In this document: positions 57,101-64,000 of the stretch, piece by piece | Position numbering within the stretch: position 1 is the first letter of the stretch | Layout: each line of letters starts with the position of its first letter | NCBI RefSeq assembly: GCF_001753165.1 | Contig: NZ_CP017448.1 | Location: 2,498,462-2,562,461, forward strand | Length of the DNA stretch: 64,000 nucleotides | Direction: 5' to 3' | Origin: Acidihalobacter aeolianus | Lineage (GTDB): Bacteria; Pseudomonadota; Gammaproteobacteria; DSM-5130; Acidihalobacteraceae | Program-made: the position numbers and the translations under genes | Notes under the pieces: generated by a model | Seen by the model: only the letters and a program-made list of their open reading frames with translations | Database searches by the model: none | Told to the model about the DNA's origin: nothing

Positions 57101-58794
57101 ATGGAGGCGTCACGGATGTTCCCCCAGACCACCATCATGGCCACAACCGGCACGCTGCAAACGCTTCTGAATGCCATACCCACCCCCATGTTCCTGATCG
57201 ACCGCGAACATCGTCCGGTTCTGATCAACGACGCCTTTTGCGAAATGACCGGACACGCCCGCGAATATCGTCGAGCGCACGAATTACCTTCTGCCGGATG
57301 AGCAGAAGGCCATCTTCTGGGCCGTGGACGACGCCGTCTTCGCCACCGGGCAACCCAACGAGAATGAAGAAGTGATGACGGCAGCAAACGGTGATCTGCG
57401 CATTCTGCTGACCCGCAAACGGCTGATCTCCCTGCCCACCGAGAATGGCGAACAACCGTTCATCCTGGCCTCGACCACCGACGTCACGCGTCTTCGGGAG
57501 GCCGAGTCGCGTGCGCAGTTTCTCGCCGAGCACGATCCGCTCACCGGTCTCGCCAACCGTTCGCGACTGAACAACCGCATGGCACAGGCGATAGAGGACG
57601 CGGCCCAAAGCGGCGAGCAGGGTGCGCTGATCATGCTCGACCTGGACGATTTCAAGGCGATCAACGACCAGCACGGGCATCCCATGGGCAACGATGTGCT
57701 ACGCATCGTGGCGAAGCATCTCGCGACCCTGGTGCGCCCAGCAGACACCCTCGCCCGCCTCGGCGGCGATGAGTTCTGCATCCCGCAACCCGCCAGTCGG
57801 CAGCCCGATGGCGCATTCGCCCTGGCGCAGCGCATCCTGTCGTCGCTGGCAAAACCGATCACGGTGGGTGACTGGCACATGATGCTCTCGGCTTCGATTG
57901 GCATCGCCCTGTTCCCCGACGACGGCAACTCGGCCGAACTCCTCATGCAGCGAGCCGACATTGCGCTTTATGAGGTCAAGCGGAAGGGCAAGAACGACTA
58001 TCTGCGTTTTTCCGTGGACCCTCAGGAATTGCGGTCGGAGTCATGGGATATCGCCACCGACCTGCGCGACGCGCTCGCGGCCGGCCAACTGTCGCTGGCG
58101 CTTCAGCCACTGACCTCCGCCGCGGACGGCGAAACCCGCGGCTTTGAGGCCCTGGCCCGCTGGGAACACCCCACCCGAGGCACCATTCCGGCCGACGTCT
58201 TCATTCCGGCCGCAGTGTCAGCCGGACTGATTCGGCAACTCGACAGCTGGATGTTGCACGAGGCCTGCGCACAGGCCGCCAGGTGGCCGTGGCCTGCACA
58301 GATTTCGGTCAACGTTTCGACCACCCAACTCGAGCGCAGGGATATGGAGGCGGTCGCCACCCAGGGGCTACAGGCCTCCGGCCTGCCGCCCGAACGCCTG
58401 TCTCTCGACATCGCCGAAAAGGCGCTGATCGGCGACCCGGAACACGTCTATACAATCCTCGCAGGACTCAAGCGACTCGGTATCGGACTGGCATTGGATG
58501 ACTTCGGCTCAGGCTGGTATTCGCTGGCCGCACTGCATCGCTTTCAGTTCGACCGCATCAAGATCGACCGCAGCTTCATCGGCAATATCGAATCCGACGT
58601 GCGCTCCGTGGCGATCGTGCGCGCCTGGACCTGGCCAAATCGCTGAAAGTCCGCGTCGCGGCGGAAGGCGTCGAGGCACGCTCGCAGCTTCAGACACTGC
58701 TGAGGATGGGATTTGACGAGGTGCAGGGTTCTACATCGGCGAACCGCAAAGCGAGGCCAAAATACCGAAAAACCCACGCAAGGGTATCGTTTAA
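57101..58794 (+). pseudogene. PAS-GGDEF-EAL protein broken by three frameshifts
   Basis: An N-terminal PAS domain (ALQTLLNAIP-like start, then PMFLIDREHRPVLINDAFCE) loses frame near 57267; the next frame has IVERTNYLLPDEQKAIF. GGDEF (ARLGGDEFCI, with RPAD as the RxxD inhibitory site) and EAL (FEALARWEH, DDFGSGWYSL, KIDRSF) are then intact to about 58624. Frame changes there (to LDLAKSLKVRVAAEGVEAR) and near 58724 (to FYIGEPQSEAKIPK) are needed to reach TAA at 58794. Each needs one or two bases. It would be a bifunctional c-di-GMP enzyme if whole. Confidence 0.8.
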
Positions 58795-59054
58795 CGCGAA
58801 CGCATTAACCCAGCCAGGTAACCAGTCAGGCCATGAGCTAGTTTGCGGGATTGCAGGAATTCAATTCGACGAACGCATCATCGCCGTCGAAACCGGGAAA
58901 TTGAAAAAAACACGGAACACTCTAAATTAGATTAATCGGTAGAATTCCAGACAAGCTTGGACACAACGCATAAAACACTGCAGCGCAATGGAGAAGTTTC
59001 CCCCATCCCCGCTTACTAAATACACCTTGACTCGCCTGAAACGGAAACACTGAA
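58795..59054. other. Intergenic region between convergent genes
   Basis: A 260-base stretch, AT-richer at 58880..58940, with no supported ORF, terminator or repeat. It separates the PAS-GGDEF-EAL gene and the methyltransferase, which point toward each other. Confidence 0.4.
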
Positions 59055-59735
59055 TCAAGCATGCCTTTTTTCCAGTATCCACACCTCTGCGGGCACCAGA
59101 AACGGCGCCATGACCCTGCGATGCATGACCTGCCAGCGGTGACGATCGACAAACGGATCGAGATCGATCGGGCGGCATCCGCCGAGGAGCATGGGCCGTT
59201 TGGCAAACAGGGCAGACCACAGGGCACTGACAATACGCGACGGAATATTTGCGCCTCGATGCAGGCTCAGGAAACAGAGTTTTCCATCATCACTCAAACT
59301 CCGATAGGCCTCGTTAAAAAATTGCGCAACCTGTTCCTCGCCCAGCAGATCGAGCACGAATATGGAGACGATTCGATCCGCCTCTTTGTCCAACAGAGGG
59401 AGCCGCATGGTGTCGTCAGCAGGCACGATCTGTGCCCGCTTGGCATGTGCTGCCAACCGCGACTGCGCCAGCCCGACCATCACCTCGCTGGCATCGCAGC
59501 CCAAGTAACGCGCCTCCGGGGGTAGGTATTTCTCGAATAGGCGCTCTGCAAACCTGCCGGTACCACAACCGAGTTCGAAAATATTCTGCGCCAGATCGAA
59601 GTCGGCATTCGTCATCAGATCATCGACGGCAGGCAGGCCATAAAAGCTCAGAATATCGAGCTTGCGCCCCATGTGGTCGTAGTAGCTACGCACCTCTGAC
59701 GCGTCTGGCACCCATTCGATTTCCCGATCAGACAT
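59055..59735 (-). CDS. Class I SAM-dependent methyltransferase
   Basis: A 226-residue methyltransferase with SAM motif I FELGCGTGRFAERLFEK near residue 45, motif II Asp in LGCDASEVM, and IVSIFVLDLLG later. It starts MSDREIEWVPDASEVRSYYD. The ATG at 59735 is used since the upstream codons contain unrelated Cys-rich sequence. The substrate cannot be told; ubiquinone, lipid or small-molecule methylation are all possible. Confidence 0.85.
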   Translation of the reverse strand: MSDREIEWVPDASEVRSYYDHMGRKLDILSFYGLPAVDDLMTNADFDLAQNIFELGCGTGRFAERLFEKYLPPEARYLGCDASEVMVGLAQSRLAAHAKRAQIVPADDTMRLPLLDKEADRIVSIFVLDLLGEEQVAQFFNEAYRSLSDDGKLCFLSLHRGANIPSRIVSALWSALFAKRPMLLGGCRPIDLDPFVDRHRWQVMHRRVMAPFLVPAEVWILEKRHA

Positions 59736-60050
59736 GCCCACACCGTAAGCCGGCAAAGGATTCATGCAACTCATGCATCGCACAATGCGAGAGTCCTGAG
59801 ACCATCGGCATGGTTATGGCACCGATGGGAAATACCATACCGCTGAAACGATAACCATCCGATAAATCGCTTCGTTGCAGAAGTGCATTCTAGCAATTCA
59901 AAACACCGTGGATCGCGAACGCGTGCCATGGTGCACAACGGCAAGCCTGGCGTTCGACATCATTCGGCTTCGATCGGGGGTTGACGGCGGTCATACCGCG
60001 CCGACGACAGCCCGGCCATATATCCAGACAGGCTCATCCCTCGAGGCAGC
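59736..60050. other. Divergent intergenic region
   Basis: A 315-base gap between the methyltransferase and phosphoribosyltransferase genes. No ORF is supported. It has an inverted repeat CCATCGG/CCGATGG (59802..59808 and 59822..59828) and an AT-rich stretch near 59850..59910 that could hold promoters. Confidence 0.4.
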
Positions 60051-60721
60051 ATGAGCGCCGAATTCGAAAACCGCCGCGACGCCGGGCGCAGACTTGCCGA
60101 TAGGTTGCAGGGTTATACCGGGCGAGATGACGTCGTCGTGCTGGGACTGCCGCGCGGCGGCGTACCCGTGGCCTACGAGGTCGCTCGCGCGCTGAACGCC
60201 CCTCTCGATGTGCTCGTCGTGCGCAAGCTCGGCCTGCCGTTCCACCCGGAACTGGCGATGGGCGCCATCGCCTCGGGTGGCGCGGTCGATCTCAACGACG
60301 ATGTCATTACGGCCTATGGCATCCCTGCGGACGAGCTGGCCCTCGTCAGGGCGCGCGAACTGCGCGAGCTGGAACGCCGCGAGTCCACGTATCGCGGCTC
60401 CCGGCCAGCCATCCCCCTTGTCGGCCGCACCGTGATCGTGGTCGACGACGGCCTGGCTACCGGCGCCTCCATGCGTGCGGCGCTGCGCGCGGTGCGGCAA
60501 GGCCGTCCAGCCCGGCTCGTGGCGGCCGTACCCGTAGCGCCCCAGGGCTCGCGGGACATGCTCGGCGGCCTTGCCGACGACCTCGTCAGCGTATTTTCGC
60601 CCCTCGACTTCGCCTCGTCGGTCAGTTCTACCGCGATTTCGCGCAAACCGAAGACGACGAAGTGCTGCGCCTGCTGCAACGCGCTGCTGCGACCCACCGA
60701 TCTCCCGACAGCTCCGGGTAG
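60051..60721 (+). pseudogene. Phosphoribosyltransferase family protein, frameshifted near its end
   Basis: It starts MSAEFENRRDAGRRLADRL, GAGG upstream. LGLPRGGVPVAYEVARAL and the PRPP motif VIVVDDGLATGASM are intact. After LADDLVSVFSPLDF the frame slips near 60615; another frame continues QFYRDFAQTEDDEVLRLLQR to TAG at 60721, the normal end of this family (..FY..F.QT.DEEV..LL..). One base missing or extra explains it. Such COG1926-type proteins are often near stress genes; the substrate is unknown. Confidence 0.8.
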
Positions 60722-61009
60722 GTACCCGCCCGACGCAGGACCCGTCACCGAAACGGAATTTGCAGGAACATCGACGCGCCGCATCGGTCATTCAATAGGT
60801 AGGGCAGGACAAGGCCGGCGCCCCACCCGCAATGCACCCACCGTCTCACGCCGGCCGAACGCCCCGCACCAGCGTGATTTGAACACCTGCAACATCACCC
60901 GCCGGCCCGGACTGGCACATCGGCACTTCATCACCGGCGGACGCCGGCAACGACCCGCAGACCGCCAACCGCCGCACCCAAGCCCACGCACGGCATACGG
61001 AGGTTTTCC

Positions 61010-62347
61010 ATGAATCATGCAATCGGCGCATCGCATGACCGACTGCGCGTCTGGCGTCAGGCGCTGGCCGCGCCCGCTCGCTACATCCGCCCCTGGTACG
61101 GCGCCTATCTGCTGCTCGGCATCGTCACCGCCGGCATCGTGCCGGTACTGCTGCCGCTGATGATGGTCTCGATCTCCCACCGAATGTCGAACGTCGCCTA
61201 CGTGATGGGCGTCTACGATTTAGGCCTGCTCACCTCGCCGCTGTGGGGCCTGCTCGCCGAACGCCTCAAGCTCTACCGCAGCCTGTTTTTCCTCGCCTTC
61301 ATCGTCGCCGCCATCGCCATCGGGCTGTTCCCGATGCTCCCCGGACTGCCGAGTTGGATGGGCGCGGCCTTCGCCCTCGGCGCGGGATCGGCCGGCGCAG
61401 GCACCATGGCCTCGCTGTTCATCGTCGATTTCGCCCCGCAGGCGGAATGGGAACCGCGCATCGGCCTGCTGCAGAGCTTCAACGGCACCGGGCAGGTGCT
61501 GGGGCTGCTGCTCGCCGGCATCTTCTCCCACGGCCAGTTCAATACCGGCCTGTGGGTGGCCGCTGCCCTGCTGGTACCGGCCCTGCTGATCGGCGGGATC
61601 GGCCTGCCCGTACAGCGCCACCCGCGGGCGCCCGGGGTGCATCCGCATCGCGTGCTCGACGTGCGCGCCCTGGCCGCCTTCCCGCGCGTCAACTTCCTGT
61701 CCGGCGTGGGCTTCCACTTCCATCACCTGAACATCTCCGGCCTGCGCCATCTACCCGCCATCGTGGGCACGCCGTTCGGGCGTTTCATCGTTTCCTGGTT
61801 CCTGCTCTCCCTCGGCGTATCCGGATTTTTCACCTATTTCCCGCTGATGCTCGAACACGGCTACGGCCTCGACACGCACATGTCCTCGCTGATCTATGCC
61901 GTCGCCGCGGCGGTGGGCATCGCCTTGTTCATCCTCGCCAGCCGCTGGGCGGGGCGCTTCGGATCGGGGAAGGTGTATCAATGGGGGCTCTGGCTGCGCC
62001 TGGCCGGCTTCGTCCTGCTGCTCGCCCCCTACGTGACGCCGGTCGGCCCGCGTATCGGCTTTGCCATGGTCGGCTTCGTGCTGATCGTGATCGCCTGGCC
62101 GATCCTGAGCGTGGCCGGCACGGGGCTGGCGGCGCGCCTCGCGCCCTTCAGCGAGGGTGCCGCGATGGGGCTGTTCAACGCCTCGCTGGCCCTGGCCACC
62201 GTGATCGGTGCCTTCGCCAGCGGCCCGCTGATGGCCGCACTGGGCTTTCGCTCGATGGCGTGGATGGGCGTCGCCGGACTTGCGCTCTCGATTCTGTCGG
62301 GGCTGAACCTAGCCCCTCGGCCGGTTGCGGAGCCGAGCAGCAGCTAG
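61010..62347 (+). CDS. MFS transporter
   Basis: A 445-residue major facilitator protein with twelve predicted membrane helices. The loop after helix 2 has SPLWGLLAERLKLYRS, near the usual G(x)LaDrxG-type motif A. Helix 5 region GTGQVLGLLLAGIF follows. A second half begins around FIVSWFLLSLGVSGFFTYFP. No substrate can be inferred. Its TAG stop (62345..62347) shares CTAG with the stop of the convergent sensor kinase gene. Confidence 0.88.
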   Translation: MNHAIGASHDRLRVWRQALAAPARYIRPWYGAYLLLGIVTAGIVPVLLPLMMVSISHRMSNVAYVMGVYDLGLLTSPLWGLLAERLKLYRSLFFLAFIVAAIAIGLFPMLPGLPSWMGAAFALGAGSAGAGTMASLFIVDFAPQAEWEPRIGLLQSFNGTGQVLGLLLAGIFSHGQFNTGLWVAAALLVPALLIGGIGLPVQRHPRAPGVHPHRVLDVRALAAFPRVNFLSGVGFHFHHLNISGLRHLPAIVGTPFGRFIVSWFLLSLGVSGFFTYFPLMLEHGYGLDTHMSSLIYAVAAAVGIALFILASRWAGRFGSGKVYQWGLWLRLAGFVLLLAPYVTPVGPRIGFAMVGFVLIVIAWPILSVAGTGLAARLAPFSEGAAMGLFNASLALATVIGAFASGPLMAALGFRSMAWMGVAGLALSILSGLNLAPRPVAEPSSS

Positions 62348-63741
62348 CCGGCCGGCGCCGCGTCAGCTGCCGCAAACTGCAGCGTCACCCGCAGCCCGGG
62401 AGCGTTGTCCGCCAGGCGCAGCTCCGCCTCGTGCAACGCGGCGATGGCCGCGACCAGGCTCAGCCCCAACCCGCTACCGGACGTGGAACGGCTGGACTCG
62501 AGCCGATAGAAGCGCCCGGTGACCTTGTCCAGAGCCTCGGCCGGAATGCCCGGCCCGTCGTCGGCCACCGTCGCCGTCACGCCCTGCGGTCCAGTGTCCA
62601 ACGCGAGCTCGATGCGGCTGCCGGCCGGCGTGTGGCGCAGCGCGTTCTCGATCAGATTGGCAAAGGCCTGCACCAGCAGCTCGCGGTCGCCGCGCACGTG
62701 AATTCCCGGCGGGATGCGTGCGTGCAGGACATGGCCGGCATCCTCGGCCACCGGGAGATAGGCGTCGAGCACCGTGTCCAGCACGGCGGACAGGTCGACG
62801 CGCTGGAAGCGGCTGCGACGCGCGCCGGACTCGATCTGCGCGATGCGCAGCAGCGCCGCGAAGGTCTCGAGGATCTGGTCGGTCTGCTCGAGGGCGTGAT
62901 CCACGGCGAGCTGATAGTCGGCCACGCTGCCGGCGTCCCGCCGCGCGGTTTCCAGGGTCTGGCGAAGTCGCCCCAGCGGCGTGCGCAGGTCGTGGGCGAT
63001 GTCGTTGCTGACCTGACGCATGCCCTCCATCAGCTCCTGGATGCGCGCCAGCATCCGGTTCAGGTGCGTCGCCAGGGTGTCGAACTCGTCCTCGGTGCCG
63101 CGGACCGGAATCCGCCGCGCGAGGTCGCCGGCCACGATGTCGCCGGCGACGCGGTTGATCGCCTCCACCCGGCGCAGCGCGGCCGCGCCCATGAACGCGC
63201 CGCCGAGCGCGGCCAGCAGCAGGGTTGCGCCCACGCCCCAGGCCAGCGCGGAGAGCCACAGCTCGCGCATCTCGTTGAGCGCGCCGGCGTCCTGCCCCAC
63301 GAACAGGAGCAGGTCGCGGCTCAGCGCTCGACCCTCGCCCTGCACCACGCGATGCTCGCCCGACTCGCCCTCGCCGGCGTGGCCGCCGCTGCCCGGCAGC
63401 ACGAGCTGCTGCCACCCCTCGCGCGGGCGCACGCCGGGCGGCAGGTTGCCGGCGAGCCGCGTGCCCTGCCCATCCAGCAGCAGGAACCAGCCGCCGTGGC
63501 CATGCTCCCCCCGCGTGCGCGCGTCGATGGCGTGCCGCAGACCCTCCACGCCGGCATGGCGCAGCACGCTCTCCAGCGTATGGAAATCGGTTTCGGTCAC
63601 GGCGCGTAGCTGGCGCTCCATGTAGCCCGCGGTCTGCCAGTAGATCACCCCGAACAGGACGAACACCGAGGCGGCGAACAGCGCCGCATAGCCCAGTCCG
63701 GTGCGGAACCCGGTGCTGTGCAGCAGTCTATGCGGGCGCAC
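62344..63741 (-). CDS. Two-component sensor histidine kinase
   Basis: A membrane histidine kinase. Helix 1 (LGYAALFAASVFVLFGVIY) and helix 2 (ALAWGVGATLLLAALGGAFM) flank a periplasmic domain of about 120 residues. HAMP follows (RRVEAINRVAGDI), then the H box VSNDIAHDLRTPLGRLR, N box LIENALRHTP, and ATP motifs DDGPGIP and GSGLGLSLV. It resembles the heavy-metal/QseC-like group. GTG at 63741 is used here; GTG at 63759 (18 bases upstream) is also possible. It overlaps the response regulator's end. Confidence 0.92.
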   Translation of the reverse strand: MRPHRLLHSTGFRTGLGYAALFAASVFVLFGVIYWQTAGYMERQLRAVTETDFHTLESVLRHAGVEGLRHAIDARTRGEHGHGGWFLLLDGQGTRLAGNLPPGVRPREGWQQLVLPGSGGHAGEGESGEHRVVQGEGRALSRDLLLFVGQDAGALNEMRELWLSALAWGVGATLLLAALGGAFMGAAALRRVEAINRVAGDIVAGDLARRIPVRGTEDEFDTLATHLNRMLARIQELMEGMRQVSNDIAHDLRTPLGRLRQTLETARRDAGSVADYQLAVDHALEQTDQILETFAALLRIAQIESGARRSRFQRVDLSAVLDTVLDAYLPVAEDAGHVLHARIPPGIHVRGDRELLVQAFANLIENALRHTPAGSRIELALDTGPQGVTATVADDGPGIPAEALDKVTGRFYRLESSRSTSGSGLGLSLVAAIAALHEAELRLADNAPGLRVTLQFAAADAAPAG

Positions 63742-64000
63742 GCAGGGAGTACCCGGCACCGCGCACGGTGTGGATCAGTGGCGGGTCGAAATCGCGGTCG
63801 ATCTTCTGCCGCAGACGGCTGATGTGGGTCTCGACCACGCTGGTCCTTGGGTCGAAATGGAAGTCCCAGACCTGTTCCAGCAGCATGGTGCGGGTCACCA
63901 CCTCGCCGGCGTGGCGCAGCAGGTATTCGAGCAGGCGGAATTCGCGCGGCTGCAGTTCGATCGTCGTACCCCGCCGACTGACCCGACGCTTGACCAGATC
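63728..64000 (-). CDS. OmpR-family response regulator, C-terminal part (cut by window edge)
   Basis: Ninety codons of the winged-helix output domain: LQPREFRLLEYLLRHAGEVV, the recognition helix TSVVETHISRLRQKID, and the final hairpin IHTVRGAGYSLRAPA before TAG at 63728..63730. The receiver domain lies beyond 64000. Its 3' end overlaps the histidine kinase start, as in a coupled regulator-kinase operon. Confidence 0.92.
   Translation of the reverse strand, partial: DLVKRRVSRRGTTIELQPREFRLLEYLLRHAGEVVTRTMLLEQVWDFHFDPRTSVVETHISRLRQKIDRDFDPPLIHTVRGAGYSLRAPA

Noticed and set aside
56878-57387. Minus-strand frame of 169 codons between the HDOD and PAS genes
   Set aside because: It overlaps the PAS coding part on the other strand; its translation is compositional and lacks a ribosome site.
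61243-63609. Open frame of 788 codons on the plus strand
   Set aside because: It runs through the MFS gene in another frame and then antisense to the histidine kinase. Its translation is Arg/Pro/Gln-rich low complexity, as expected of a GC-rich shadow.

Overview
The window looks like chromosomal DNA of a GC-rich gammaproteobacterium. The evidence is the order tRNA-Tyr, tRNA-Gly, tRNA-Thr, tuf, tRNA-Trp, secE, nusG, rplK, rplA, rplJ, a NrdR-type class Ia nrdAB locus, a metE/metR pair, and TatD, BolA, PepN and HemN proteins of proteobacterial type. A DsrE2-type protein and a serine O-succinyltransferase-like MetX relative fit a sulfur-oxidising lineage of the Ectothiorhodospiraceae/Acidihalobacter kind. 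That placement is inference; no 16S gene is present.

Layout. 1-4.2 kb (minus): translation and transcription genes with four tRNAs, the L10 leader and a stable-RNA-type promoter. 4.3-10 kb (plus): ugd, then the cell-elongation set mrdA (PBP2), a PBP5-like protein and rodA. 10-16.7 kb (minus): hemN, pepN and an ABC-2 exporter. 16.9-25.2 kb: tatD, bolA, MetX-like acyltransferase, GH100 invertase, cfa, a GlcG/HbpS protein, DUF1841 and DsrE2. 24.6-28.9 kb (minus): a cobalamin-riboswitch operon, btuB, PduO-type adenosyltransferase, ROK sugar kinase and a small membrane protein. 28.9-38.5 kb: an EAL-CBS-GGDEF protein, metE/metR, and nrdA/nrdB behind two NrdR boxes.

38.5-49 kb is an accessory region. 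It holds an AT-richer HEPN-like gene, an IS3-type fragment, an IS5/IS1182-like element that splits a coiled-coil membrane gene (the gene can be rebuilt exactly), a HipA/YjjJ gene with its own palindrome, a full IS21-type element, a LOG-type gene, and an IS630-type element beside a decaying cupredoxin-like gene. 49.9-52.6 kb carries the most unusual locus: two overlapping genes for membrane proteins that join GspE/MshE N-terminal-like domains to five DUF202-like units, each preceded by arginines spaced exactly seven residues apart (28 in total). 52.7-64 kb has DUF2288, a putative lipoprotein, a Cys-rich permease, two c-di-GMP/HDOD-type genes, a methyltransferase, a phosphoribosyltransferase, an MFS transporter and a two-component system cut by the window edge.

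Two themes recur. First, the PBP5-like protein between mrdA and rodA has lost all three catalytic motifs, so it is probably a pseudo-enzyme. Second, many genes are broken by one- or two-base indels or single nonsense codons (nrdA 3' end, nrdB 5' end, IS630 transposase, HDOD-GGDEF, PAS-GGDEF-EAL, phosphoribosyltransferase, cupredoxin, lipoprotein). Either the region is decaying or the consensus sequence has errors; raw reads would decide.
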